A DNA stretch of 64,000 nt from Actinokineospora diospyrosa (lineage in GTDB: Bacteria > Actinomycetota > Actinomycetes > Mycobacteriales > Pseudonocardiaceae). The stretch lies in NCBI RefSeq assembly GCF_024171925.1, contig NZ_JAMTCO010000001.1, positions 62,001 to 126,000 of the forward strand, read 5' to 3'. Under the pieces are notes generated by a model. It was not told where the DNA came from and did no database searches. It saw only the letters and a program-made list of their open reading frames with translations. The position numbers were made by a program, and so were the translations under genes. The first letter of the stretch is position 1; every line of letters starts with the position of its first letter. Positions 16,206-25,282 of this stretch are shown here, in pieces.

Positions 16206-19200
16206 CGACGGCCTCCGCGGAGAGTGCCACCAGTTCGAGGAGTTCGCCGTCGGACAGCTCGGTCAGCCAGCTCTCCCCGGACCCCACCACCAGCTTCGAC
16301 AGCGCCCGCTTGGCCTCGATCATCTTGTCGATCCGCTCCTCCAGCGTGCCGATGCAGACGAACTTGCGCACCTGCACGTCCTTGCGCTGCCCGATGCGGA
16401 ACGCCCGGTCAGTCGCCTGGTCCTCGACCGCGGGGTTCCACCAGCGGTCCAGGTGGATCACGTGGTTGGCCTCGGTCAGCGTCAGCCCGGTACCGCCCGC
16501 CTTGAGCGACAGCACGAAGATGGCCGGACCCGAGCCGGACTGGAACCGGCTGACCATCGCGTCGCGCTGCGCACGGGAAGTCCCGCCGTGCAGGAACAGC
16601 ACCTCGGTGTCGAACCGTGCGGCCAGGTACGGCACCAGCATCGCGCCGAACTCGGTGTACTGGGTGAAGCACAGCGCCCGCTCGCCCTCGGCGAGCACCT
16701 GCTCGAGTGTCTCCTCGAGTCGGGCGAGCTTGCCGGAGCGCCCCGCTATCCGTGACCCGTCACCGAGGAAGTGCGCGGGGTGGTTGCACACCTGCTTGAG
16801 CTTGGTCATCGTGGCCAAGACGAGCCCCTTGCGCTGGACCCCCTCGGCTTCTTCCACCTTCACGAGCATGTCGTCGACCACCGCGCGGTAGAGCGAAGCC
16901 TGCTCGGCGGTGAGGTTGCACAGCTGGCGCATCTCCAGCTTGTCCGGCAAGTCGTCGACGATCGCCGGGTCGGTCTTTACTCGTCGCAGCACGAATGGCG
17001 CGGTGATCCTGCGCAGCCGTGCCGCCGCTTCCTCGTCACCGTGTCGCTCTACGGGAACCGCGAAACGCGCGCGGAAGCGGGCTAGAGGGCCGAGCAGGCC
17101 AGGGTTGGCGAAGTCCATCACCGACCACAGCTCGGCCAGCCTGTTCTCCACTGGCGTGCCTGTTAGTGCTACCCGGTGCCGGGCAGGCAACGACCGCACT
17201 GCTTGCGACTGGCGAGACGCGCTGTTCTTGATGTTCTGGGCCTCGTCCAACACGATCCGGTCCCACGGCAGGATTGCCAGCAAGGGAGCATCACGGGCTG
17301 CGATGGCGTAGGTGGTGAGAACCAGGTCTGCCCCGTCGAGCGCGTCGGCCAAGTCAGCCCCTGCGAGCCTGTCCGCGCCGTGGTGGACGTGGACGCGGAG
17401 ACCTGGCGTGAACCGTTCGGCCTCTCGCTGCCAGTTGCCCACCAACGACATGGGGCACACCAACAACGTCGGTGGCTTCTTCTCCTTCGCCCGAGATGTT
17501 GCCTCTAGTGCCAAGAGCTGAACTGTCTTGCCCAAGCCCATGTCGTCGGCAAGACAAGCGCCCAAGCCGACACTGTCGAGGAATGCCAGCCACGCCACAC
17601 CGCGCCGCTGGTAGGGCCTCAGCTCAGCGGTAAAGCCCTCTGGGGTGGTGACTGGATCTAGGTGGGCTTCGATGGCACCACTCAGGAGATCGGCCAACCA
17701 ACCTGAGCCACTCATGCCCACGACCGGGATCGGCAAGTTGTCCTCGTCTGGGGGCATCCCTGCCAGGTCGAGCACTTCACCGACCGACATCTGCCCGGTC
17801 CTCGCGCGCTCCAAGAACGCCAAGCCCTCAGCCAACCCACGTTGGTCGACCTGCACCCAACGTCCACGCACCCGAACCAGCGGCACCTTGGCCGCCGCTA
17901 GTTCGGTCAACTCTTGCTCGGTTAGCGTTAGGTCGCCCACCGCGAGATCCCAGCGGTAGTCGACCAACTCGCCCTTACCCAGCATCGAGTTCCGGCTAAC
18001 AGTGCCTGCTGTGCCTCGACTCGTAGTTGTCAATCGCAGGCCTACACCCGAGGACGGACGCCACCCTGAAGGGAGCAAGACCCCAAAGCCAGCTTGATCG
18101 AGTGCGGGGGCTGCGGTCAGGAATCGGTGGGCTCCTTCCGTGTCCAGACTTAGCCCTACCGGGGCGTGTTCGTGTAGGCAGCTGTCCAGATCGGGAAATA
18201 GGCGGGTCGCGCGCCCCAACTCGGCGAGCAGCAACTCGTCCGGGCGGCTCACCCAACGACGCAGCACCGTGCCACCGTCACCGCGCCACACCTGGTCGGC
18301 TTCCACCAGCACGCTCGGGTCGTCTACGGCGCGGAGCAGCAACTCCAATGTCCACGTCGGGTCGAGGGTGTTGTCCGTGTCCTCTTCAGGGGCGCGAAGC
18401 CGGAAGCAAGCGCGGACTGGCCCATCGAACTCGACCGCCGACCGCCAGGTGCGCAGGGTGTCTGCCAACTGCGCTGCCTGGTCAGGCGCGACCTCCAGCA
18501 GTGGATCCCCGGTTAGCGCCACCAGCAGCGCACGAGAAGCCGACGTGGTGGTGGCGCTGACGGGGCCGAGCCGGATCCCGGCCAATCGGGCGCGCGCCAG
18601 TGAATCCACGAACGCGTCTAGAGCGGGTTGCAGCACGTCTTCGGCTCGCCTACCTACCAGGCCCTCGACCTGGGCGGCGCGCAAGACCGGGGGTACTGCG
18701 TCCCGCAGGCGCGCATAGCGCGCCGAGTCGGTTCCCGACAGGGCAGGCCGCCAGCGGGCTACGAGCCCGTCCTCCTCGCTCACGATCGTGGGCAGCACCC
18801 GACCCCGGTCGACCAAGTCCTCGGCGAAGGCCACCACAGTCGTCAGGAACCGCACGCTTGCGCCTGTGCGGACGTCACCAAGCCGAGGGACGCCGTGTCG
18901 AGCGAACACGGCCGGTGACATCTTCGCTACGGGGACTCGCCACGGCGTCAGGCGCACCTGCCCGCGCGGGGCGACCCGGGTCGCCAGCGGGTCGAGCACC
19001 AGTTCAGGGGAGGCGACCGGACCGGACGGGTACGACGGCAACAACACCGGCACCTCGTCGGACACGCCAGCGACCAATCCCGCCAATGTGCGGGCCGGTA
19101 CCGCGAACGGGTGCGCCACGACGACCTTGGAGGCCCTACCGGGGCGACGCGCGGGCAGCGTTGAGTCCTCCGCCCAGAGCGCTACCTCTCCGGCGGCCGT

Positions 19201-19242
19201 GACCAGACAGTGCAGCGCCAACACCCGGTAGACACTACCCAC
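16198..19242 (-). CDS. SNF2-family DEAD/DEAH helicase
   Basis: A 1014-residue SWI2/SNF2 ATPase (DNA translocase). A long N-terminal region is followed by the helicase core: Walker A in DDMGLGKTVQ (about residues 560-570), DEAQ box in IVLDEAQNIKN (about 660), ALTGTPVENR, and the C-terminal helicase domain with LSLKAGGTGLTL and RAFRIGQ (about 900-960). Family members usually start near VLALHCLV, so the in-frame GTG at 19224 is a realistic alternative start. The 19242 GTG falls inside a hairpin and has no clear ribosome site. It overlaps the SWIM gene by 8 bases and lies about 40 bases after the peptidase gene. GC at third positions is lower in the N-terminal two thirds than in the C-terminal third. 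Confidence 0.94.
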   Translation of the reverse strand: MGSVYRVLALHCLVTAAGEVALWAEDSTLPARRPGRASKVVVAHPFAVPARTLAGLVAGVSDEVPVLLPSYPSGPVASPELVLDPLATRVAPRGQVRLTPWRVPVAKMSPAVFARHGVPRLGDVRTGASVRFLTTVVAFAEDLVDRGRVLPTIVSEEDGLVARWRPALSGTDSARYARLRDAVPPVLRAAQVEGLVGRRAEDVLQPALDAFVDSLARARLAGIRLGPVSATTTSASRALLVALTGDPLLEVAPDQAAQLADTLRTWRSAVEFDGPVRACFRLRAPEEDTDNTLDPTWTLELLLRAVDDPSVLVEADQVWRGDGGTVLRRWVSRPDELLLAELGRATRLFPDLDSCLHEHAPVGLSLDTEGAHRFLTAAPALDQAGFGVLLPSGWRPSSGVGLRLTTTSRGTAGTVSRNSMLGKGELVDYRWDLAVGDLTLTEQELTELAAAKVPLVRVRGRWVQVDQRGLAEGLAFLERARTGQMSVGEVLDLAGMPPDEDNLPIPVVGMSGSGWLADLLSGAIEAHLDPVTTPEGFTAELRPYQRRGVAWLAFLDSVGLGACLADDMGLGKTVQLLALEATSRAKEKKPPTLLVCPMSLVGNWQREAERFTPGLRVHVHHGADRLAGADLADALDGADLVLTTYAIAARDAPLLAILPWDRIVLDEAQNIKNSASRQSQAVRSLPARHRVALTGTPVENRLAELWSVMDFANPGLLGPLARFRARFAVPVERHGDEEAAARLRRITAPFVLRRVKTDPAIVDDLPDKLEMRQLCNLTAEQASLYRAVVDDMLVKVEEAEGVQRKGLVLATMTKLKQVCNHPAHFLGDGSRIAGRSGKLARLEETLEQVLAEGERALCFTQYTEFGAMLVPYLAARFDTEVLFLHGGTSRAQRDAMVSRFQSGSGPAIFVLSLKAGGTGLTLTEANHVIHLDRWWNPAVEDQATDRAFRIGQRKDVQVRKFVCIGTLEERIDKMIEAKRALSKLVVGSGESWLTELSDGELLELVALSAEAVGE

Positions 19243-19264
19243 CGGGACCGACGATCCCGGTGGG
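19238..19264 (-). terminator. Hairpin between the prolyl oligopeptidase and SNF2 genes
   Basis: CCCACCGGGA (19238-19247) and TCCCGGTGGG (19255-19264) form a perfect 10-bp stem with a 7-base loop. It lies 19 bases past the peptidase stop and covers the most upstream SNF2 start codon, so it may act as a terminator/attenuator or mask that start. Confidence 0.55.
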
Positions 19265-19282
19265 GCATCCGTTGGCGACTTG

Positions 19283-21295
19283 TTAGCCGAGGGTGCGCAG
19301 CAGGAACTCGTAGACGATCGCTGACATGTACGCCCGCTGCGAGTTGTCCGCGGCCGCGCCGTGCCCGCCCTCGATGTTCTCGTAGTACTGCGGCGAGTGG
19401 CCCAGCTCGATCATCCGAGCCGCCATCTTCCGCGCGTGACCGGGGTGAACCCGGTCGTCACGGGTGGAGGTCACGAAGAAGACCGGCGGGTACTTCGTTC
19501 CACTATGGACGTTGTGGTACGGCGAGAACGTCTTGAGGTAAGACCAGTCGTCGGGGTTGTCCGGGTCGCCCCACTCGGCCATCCACGAGGCCCCTGCGAG
19601 CAGCAGGTGGTAGCGACTGAGATCCAACAGCGGTACCTGACTCACTACGGCGCCAAACAGCTCTGGGTAGCGGGTCAACATCACACCAGCCAAGAGGCCG
19701 CCGTTGCTGCCCCCCTGCATACCGAGCCGTTCAGGCGTGGTGATGCCTCTTGCCACAAGATCTTTCGCGACCGCTGCGAAGTCCTCGTAGGCGCGTGGGC
19801 GATTCTCCCGCAAAGCTGCCCGGTGCCAGGCGGGTCCGTACTCGCCGCCGCCTCGAATGTTGGCGACCACGTAGGTACCGCCGTGTTCAAGCCAGCCACG
19901 TCCCAGCCCGCCGCTGTAGCCGGGGGTGAGAGATACCTCGAAGCCGCCGTAGCCGTAGAGCAGCGTGGGACCACTCGTGTCCTCACCGCGAACCACGAAG
20001 TAAGGCACCTTCGTTCCATCGTCGGAGGTCGCGAAGTGCTGTTCCACGCTTAGCCCATCGGAGTCGAAGAACGCCGGAGCTTGTCGCAGCTCCTCCAGTT
20101 CTCCGCCGATCTCCCCGCGTAGCAGTGTCGCGGGCTGCAAGTATCCGCTCACGTTGAGCAGGTACTCGTCACTGTGCTCCGGGTCGGTGTCGATGACATC
20201 GGCGGACCCCACCTCTGGCGCACCTGGTAGCTCTGCCCGGCTCCATCCATCCGGCCCGGGCGTGAGGACCTCTAGGCGCGTTTTGACGTCCGACAACTCG
20301 ATGAGGATCAAGTGGTTTCGCGTCCACGAGATGCCACTCAGCGAGGTGTGCTCGTCAGGTACGAACAACGGAGTCAGGTTGTGTTCACCGGCCAGGAACG
20401 CGTCGAAGTTGGCCGCCAGCAATGAGCCGGTCCGGTAGGTGGCTCCACCGACGGTCCAGTCCGATCGCAGGGTGACCAACAGCCACTCGCGGTGCACATC
20501 GACGTTCGCGTCCTCGGGTACCTCGATCTTGGTGAGGCTGCCGTCCGCGTTGAGCAGGAACTCCTCCGACGTGAAGAAGTCGGGGAACCTGCCTACGAGA
20601 TCACGTTCGAACCCGGGGGTGTGGTCGCGGTACGCGTAGGCGGTCACGTCCTCGACCTTGCCTTCGTAGACCGTTACCGCTTCCTCCAGCGGGGTCCCCC
20701 TGCGCCACTTCTTGACGACACGCGCGTAGCCGGAGGTCGTGAGGGAGCCCTCCCCGAAGTCGGTACCGACGTAGACGTTGTCCTCGTCGATCCAACTCAC
20801 CCGAGACTTGGCCTCTGGGAGCGAGAACCCGTCAGCGACGAACTCCGCGGTGCGCAGATCGAACTCGCGAACCACGGTGGCATCGGCGCCACCGCGCGAC
20901 AGCTCTACCAGCGCCAGGTCATAACCGGGCTTGAGTACCGAAGCACTCTTCCAAACCCAGTTCTCCCCCTCGGCCTCGGCGAGCGCGTCCACGTCCAGCA
21001 ACACGGTCCACTCAGGTGCCGGCTTGCGGTACTGCTCCAGCGTGGTCCGCCGCCACAGCCCCCGGGGGTGGGTGGAGTCCTGCCAGAAGTTGTAGAGGTA
21101 CTCACCGCGCCGCCTCGGGTACGGGATGCGGTCGTCCGCGTCGAGCACCTCAAGCAGCCTGGCCTTGGTTGTCTCGAACCGCTCTCCGCCGGTGAGCACC
21201 GCGGTGGTCTCCGCGTTGCGGGCCCGGACCCAGTCCAAGGCCTGCTCACCGGTCACGTCTTCGAGCCAGAGGTATGGGTCGGCGTCGTCGGTCAT
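19283..21295 (-). CDS. Prolyl oligopeptidase family serine peptidase
   Basis: A 670-residue S9-family cytosolic peptidase that cleaves short peptides after proline. The N-terminal beta-propeller starts at DPYLWLEDVTGEQALDWV. The C-terminal alpha/beta-hydrolase has nucleophile Ser in QGGSNGGLLAG (about residue 525), Asp in STRDDRVHPGHA (about 610) and His in EGGHGAAAD (about 642). There is no signal peptide. The ATG at 21295 is chosen because family homology begins directly after it. It is head-to-head with the LLM oxidoreductase gene (gap about 39 bases), and its codon use is less GC-biased than the window average throughout. Confidence 0.94.
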   Translation of the reverse strand: MTDDADPYLWLEDVTGEQALDWVRARNAETTAVLTGGERFETTKARLLEVLDADDRIPYPRRRGEYLYNFWQDSTHPRGLWRRTTLEQYRKPAPEWTVLLDVDALAEAEGENWVWKSASVLKPGYDLALVELSRGGADATVVREFDLRTAEFVADGFSLPEAKSRVSWIDEDNVYVGTDFGEGSLTTSGYARVVKKWRRGTPLEEAVTVYEGKVEDVTAYAYRDHTPGFERDLVGRFPDFFTSEEFLLNADGSLTKIEVPEDANVDVHREWLLVTLRSDWTVGGATYRTGSLLAANFDAFLAGEHNLTPLFVPDEHTSLSGISWTRNHLILIELSDVKTRLEVLTPGPDGWSRAELPGAPEVGSADVIDTDPEHSDEYLLNVSGYLQPATLLRGEIGGELEELRQAPAFFDSDGLSVEQHFATSDDGTKVPYFVVRGEDTSGPTLLYGYGGFEVSLTPGYSGGLGRGWLEHGGTYVVANIRGGGEYGPAWHRAALRENRPRAYEDFAAVAKDLVARGITTPERLGMQGGSNGGLLAGVMLTRYPELFGAVVSQVPLLDLSRYHLLLAGASWMAEWGDPDNPDDWSYLKTFSPYHNVHSGTKYPPVFFVTSTRDDRVHPGHARKMAARMIELGHSPQYYENIEGGHGAAADNSQRAYMSAIVYEFLLRTLG

Positions 21296-21334
21296 GCGCG
21301 CCAGTCTGCCGGCGGGTGGGCTAGCGTGGGGGTT

Positions 21335-22240
21335 GTGGAGCTGGGATTCGCCTTGCCCGTGTCGGGCTCGTGGGCCACTGTCGACAACCTCTTGCGTGTA
21401 GCAACGCGTGCGGAGGAATTGGGTTACCGGTCCTTGTGGACGATGCAACGACTCTTGTCCCCACCGGACGCCGGTTGGGGTGATGCCTACCGCAGCGTGC
21501 TTGACCCGATCGCGACCCTGTCCTTCGTCGCAGCCCGCACCAGTCGCGCCCGACTGGGTGTCGCCGTCCTCAACATGCCGTTCTTCGCTCCCGCGCTCCT
21601 AGCCAAGCAGTTGGGCACTCTTGACGTGCTGTCCGGTGGCAGGCTCGACGTGGGTCTCGGCGTTGGTTGGTCGACTGAAGAGTTCGCCGCGGTTGGCGCT
21701 GACATCGCAGGGCGGGGCAAACGAGCTGAGGAATACATCCCCCTGCTGCGCAAGCTCTGGACCGAAGAGGTCATCGAGCACCACGGTGCCCGCTACGAGG
21801 TGCCTGCCAGCCGGATGGACCCCAAGCCGGTTCAGGCGGGAGGGCCGCCCATCCTGCTCGGTGGCGCCGCGGAGCCCGCCCTGCGCCGGGCAGGCCGCCT
21901 GGCCGATGGCTGGATCAGCAGCAGCCGGGCAGACCTGACCACGATCGGTGCCAGCGCGCGGCTCGTCCGCGACGCCGCCACCGCGGCGGGCCGCGATCCC
22001 GACCAGCTCCGCGTGATCTGCCGAGGCGTCCTGCTCGCCCGGCCTGACCAGGGCGAACGCCCGCTGACCGGCAGCGTCGAGAAGATCCGCGACGATCTCG
22101 GTGCCCTCGCCGAGCAGGGCGTCACCGAACTGTTCATCGATCTCAACTTCGACCCGGCGATCGGCACCCCGGACGCCGACCCGGCGGCGTCGATGGCGCA
22201 CGCCGAGTCGGTCCTGGCCGACTTCGCGCCGGGGCGCTAG
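21335..22240 (+). CDS. LLM class F420-dependent oxidoreductase
   Basis: A 301-residue luciferase-like TIM-barrel protein (ELGFALPVSGSW, RAEELGYRSLWTMQRLL, RLDVGLGVGWSTEEFAAVG, GGPPILLGG). Actinobacterial proteins of this group use coenzyme F420 to reduce or oxidise small molecules; the substrate is unknown. The GTG at 21335 places the family's ELGFALP start at residue 2; an in-frame GTG at 21326 also exists. Codon use is AT-richer in the first half and very GC-rich in the second. The 165 bases after it, before the convergent DUF4139 gene, hold no gene with a start codon. Confidence 0.88.
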   Translation: MELGFALPVSGSWATVDNLLRVATRAEELGYRSLWTMQRLLSPPDAGWGDAYRSVLDPIATLSFVAARTSRARLGVAVLNMPFFAPALLAKQLGTLDVLSGGRLDVGLGVGWSTEEFAAVGADIAGRGKRAEEYIPLLRKLWTEEVIEHHGARYEVPASRMDPKPVQAGGPPILLGGAAEPALRRAGRLADGWISSSRADLTTIGASARLVRDAATAAGRDPDQLRVICRGVLLARPDQGERPLTGSVEKIRDDLGALAEQGVTELFIDLNFDPAIGTPDADPAASMAHAESVLADFAPGR

Positions 22241-22405
22241 CGCCTAGTGGCGCGACTCAGAACGTCGACCGTGTCTCGACCCGCCCACGACGCGCCTGGC
22301 GGCGTTGCCGGAAGCGCCCAAGTACATCCAGTACGAGGACGTTGCGGCGCCTGCCAGCCACGCCGTGGACCCGCCGATACACGGCCTGCGCCCCGAGCCG
22401 AGCCA

Positions 22406-23998
22406 CTAGTCGCGCCAGCCCGTCAGCGTCACGCCCTTGGCGACATCCACCCGGAAGCCGATGGTGATCTCGCTGGTCTGCCCCGGCGGCACTGTCAGCT
22501 TCCAGGTGACCTCGCCGATGTCGGTCTGCTCGGTGGGCTGCGGCTTGAGCGCCAAGTCGCGCACCACCACCGACTCGCTGCGCGACACCGGTACCTGGTC
22601 GACCACGGTGATCCGCGCCGGTCGCGGCCCGAAGTTGCCCACCTTGATCCGCCAAGTCGCCTCTTGGCGGCGCGTGCTGCCTAGCACCGCCTTGCTCGCC
22701 GATCGTTTAACCAGTTCGCGCTCGATACGCACACGGTCATCGATCCCCAGGGTGAGCTCGACCTCTTCACCCGGTGCCCAGGCGGCCAGGTTGGTCACCC
22801 CGACGAACTCGTCGTCGTGGAACAGGGACGCCCTACCCGGGCGGAGGGTGTGCTCAGACGAGTTGGTGGCGGTAGCGCGCAGGTACGCCTCTGGGCCCAC
22901 CAGGGGAACGGTGATGTGGTCGACCTCGGCGGACAGTTCCACATTCGCAACCGTCGTGCGGTGAGCGCTACCGTCGGAAGGCACCGCTACCGGACGTGAT
23001 GGGCGGTAGACAGTCGCTGCTTCTCCGTGCTCCACGCTGGCGACCGACTCGGCGATCGGCGCAGGCGAGTACCCGGCTGGAGCAGCGGCGGCGGGCATCA
23101 TGGGGGCGCCACCCATGGCCTGAGCGCCCATGCGCGACTGGCTCTGGTCCGCGCCAGGCGCGCCCCCGTAGGTCCGCGCCGTCGGTCGCAGCACGTCGAG
23201 GTACCAGGGATCGAGCTCCGGCACGTCGACGCTGGTCGCGGGCCTGGCCGTGGACAGGCGAAGGTCGCACTCCGGCCAATCCTCGCCCGTGTGCTGCGTG
23301 ACCAGCCCGTACCAGGTCAGCTTCAGCGTCGAGGACACCAGCCGGATGTCATAGCGGGACTCCCAGTTGGCGGAGTCGACGAGGTAAGAGACCTCCAGTT
23401 CGATCTCACCCGGCTCCGACACCGCCAGCTCGACCTCGATCGCCGTGCTGTCCGGCGGCCGGTAGCCGTCCCTGTCGGCAATACGCCTATGCACCTCGTC
23501 CAGCTCTGCCTGCGTGGTCTGCACCGACTCGGTCAGCTCCCGCCGCTGCGCGTAGACCCCCGCCAGCTGATCAGCCAAGGCATCCCCTACCTGGGCCACG
23601 CGCGTGGTGTCGGTCTCGTCCTTGGCCAGTGCCTGCGCGAAGGTGCTGCCCGCGCGCCGAGCCAACGCGGTGATCAGCTCGGCGCGCGCGTCCAACACGC
23701 TGTTGCGGTCGGCCAGCTCGCGCAATCGCGCCAGCAACGCGTCCCTACGAGCCTCCAGGTCACCCAACGCGGCGTCCTGGGTGCGTGGGTTGCGCTCGGC
23801 GCGCACGTCGACGCCCAGCACCGTCGCGGGCCCGCGTCCGGCGACCCGCACCGAGTCCGCGTGCAGGTACTGCGGCAGGCCTCCCACGGCCACCCGCTGC
23901 TCACCCCCGGCAAGGACCGCCTTCCCGCGGCGGGTGATCCGCGCCTGTCCCGGGTAGACGGTCACGGCCACGATGCTGGCGTCAACTCGACTGGTCAC
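22406..23998 (-). CDS. DUF4139 / mucoidy inhibitor MuiA family protein
   Basis: A 530-residue protein. The N-terminal DUF4140-like part (VTVYPGQARITRRG) is followed by a long coiled-coil-prone helical segment (about residues 75-180: DLEARRDALLARLRELADRN ..., then TESVQTTQAELDEV). The C-terminal DUF4139 domain includes SYLVDSANWESRYDIRL and EDWPECDLRLSTARP. There is no signal peptide. Relatives occur across bacteria as MuiA-like proteins of uncertain biochemical role. A proline/alanine/methionine-rich linker (GAPMMPAAAAPAGYSPAP) interrupts the domain, as in other actinomycete copies. Confidence 0.86.
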   Translation of the reverse strand: MTSRVDASIVAVTVYPGQARITRRGKAVLAGGEQRVAVGGLPQYLHADSVRVAGRGPATVLGVDVRAERNPRTQDAALGDLEARRDALLARLRELADRNSVLDARAELITALARRAGSTFAQALAKDETDTTRVAQVGDALADQLAGVYAQRRELTESVQTTQAELDEVHRRIADRDGYRPPDSTAIEVELAVSEPGEIELEVSYLVDSANWESRYDIRLVSSTLKLTWYGLVTQHTGEDWPECDLRLSTARPATSVDVPELDPWYLDVLRPTARTYGGAPGADQSQSRMGAQAMGGAPMMPAAAAPAGYSPAPIAESVASVEHGEAATVYRPSRPVAVPSDGSAHRTTVANVELSAEVDHITVPLVGPEAYLRATATNSSEHTLRPGRASLFHDDEFVGVTNLAAWAPGEEVELTLGIDDRVRIERELVKRSASKAVLGSTRRQEATWRIKVGNFGPRPARITVVDQVPVSRSESVVVRDLALKPQPTEQTDIGEVTWKLTVPPGQTSEITIGFRVDVAKGVTLTGWRD

Positions 23999-24007
23999 GC
24001 CGCGAGG

Positions 24008-25018
24008 CTACCCACCAGAGCGCTCGACGGCATCAATCCTGGCGATCAGCTCGTCCCGCAGCGCCGGGGCGCAGAACGCGGACCGGACTCCGGTTCGCGC
24101 GATGTCGGCCAGCTCGCCCCGGGACAGGCCCAGGTGCTCGTGGCACAGCAGGTATTCCCGGTTGAGATCGGTGTGGAACATGCCGGGATCGTCGGTCGCC
24201 AAGGTGACCGGTACACCTGCCTCCAACAGCCGCGGCAACGGATGGCTGTTGATGTCGACGACAGCGCGTGTGCGCAGGTTCGACGTTGGGCACACCTCGA
24301 GTGGAATCCCCTCGTGGGCCAGATGGCGCAAGAGGTTCTTATCGCGGACCGCGCTCACCCCATGACCGATCCGCTCGGCGCCGAGATCGCGGATGGCAGC
24401 CCAGATCTCTTCTGGCCCCACCGTTTCACCCGCGTGGGGCACCGAGTGCAGGCCTGCTTCACGTGCTCGGTCGAACGAACGGCGGAATGAGCTGCGTGGC
24501 ATCCCGGCTTCCTGTCCTCCCACGCCGAAGGCGACCGTACCTTCAGGCATGTAAGTAAGAACCCAGTCGACGCTCGTCTCGCTGCTTGCGCGCTCAAGGC
24601 CCGCTGGGATGTCGAACACCCAGGCCAGGATCACGCCGTGTTCCGCGTGAGCCCTCTTACGGCCGGTGGTCAGAGCTTCGGCCAACTCAGCCGGGTCCAT
24701 GCCGTTCTTCAAGTGGTCGAACGCCGTGATGGTCACCTCGGCGTAGTGCGCGTTGGAAGCCGCTAGGTCCCTGGCGATGCCGACGAGCAAGGTAGTGATA
24801 TCCGCGCCTGTGCGGACAAGGCGCGAAACGTTGCCGTACACGGTGATGAAGTGGGTGAAGTCGGTGAACTCGTAGAACCGCACCAGGTCGTCGCGGTCGA
24901 CCGGGACACCGCCATCGGGGTGGCGGCGGGCTAGCTCAAGCACGGAGTCCAGCGGTGCGGAGCCGACCAGGTGCAGGTGCAGTTCAACCTTGGGCAGGGC
25001 GTGCACGTATGCGCGCAT
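24008..25018 (-). CDS. Adenosine deaminase family protein
   Basis: A 336-residue amidohydrolase. Metal and catalytic motifs are in order: HLH in VELHLHLVGS (about residues 11-20), HAGE (about 195), GHG with RIGHGVSAV, PTSN, and the terminal ATDDPGMF. These define the adenosine/adenine/aminodeoxyfutalosine deaminase family, which removes the 6-amino group of purine nucleosides or bases. The HLVGSA segment in place of the usual HLDGS/HLEGT makes the exact substrate uncertain. It lies 9 bases downstream of the DUF4139 gene's start side on the same strand and may be co-transcribed with it. Confidence 0.85.
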   Translation of the reverse strand: MRAYVHALPKVELHLHLVGSAPLDSVLELARRHPDGGVPVDRDDLVRFYEFTDFTHFITVYGNVSRLVRTGADITTLLVGIARDLAASNAHYAEVTITAFDHLKNGMDPAELAEALTTGRKRAHAEHGVILAWVFDIPAGLERASSETSVDWVLTYMPEGTVAFGVGGQEAGMPRSSFRRSFDRAREAGLHSVPHAGETVGPEEIWAAIRDLGAERIGHGVSAVRDKNLLRHLAHEGIPLEVCPTSNLRTRAVVDINSHPLPRLLEAGVPVTLATDDPGMFHTDLNREYLLCHEHLGLSRGELADIARTGVRSAFCAPALRDELIARIDAVERSGG

Positions 25019-25093
25019 TGATGACCTCTCGGAATGTGGGATGGGTGCGCTGCGCTAAGAGGCACGCACTTCACCAGGCGAGGTCGCCGCGCT

Positions 25094-25143
25094 CGTGATC
25101 CTCCCCGTAGAGGGGGAGCGGCACTAACCAGCCGAGGATCACG
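25094..25143. repeat. Nested inverted repeats in the deaminase/peptidase divergent region
   Basis: CGTGATCCTC (25094-25103) and GAGGATCACG (25134-25143) are perfect 10-bp inverted repeats 30 bases apart. A second hairpin, CTCCCC with GGGGAG (25101-25106 / 25113-25118), is nested inside. It could be an operator or a structured leader of either divergent gene; no known riboswitch class was recognised. Confidence 0.55.
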
Positions 25144-25282
25144 GGCACAGTCCGAGTCTGGCCCAGGCGCCGGAGGTCGTCAAGGCGACCATCCCTTGTA
25201 GACAGAGAGCAACCCCCTTGACACCCGCTCGGCGGCGGGCAAGGGTGCGGGCAGGTCCCCTGCCGAAGATCTGGAGAACCTT

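Noticed and set aside
20492-21334. Long plus-strand open frame upstream of the LLM oxidoreductase
   Set aside because: It is the antisense of the prolyl oligopeptidase gene; luciferase-like homology begins only at 21335.
22241-22405. Plus-strand peptide-like reading (APKYIQYEDVAAP) between the LLM and DUF4139 genes
   Set aside because: The frame has no start codon after its upstream TAG and no recognised homology; at most it is a gene remnant.
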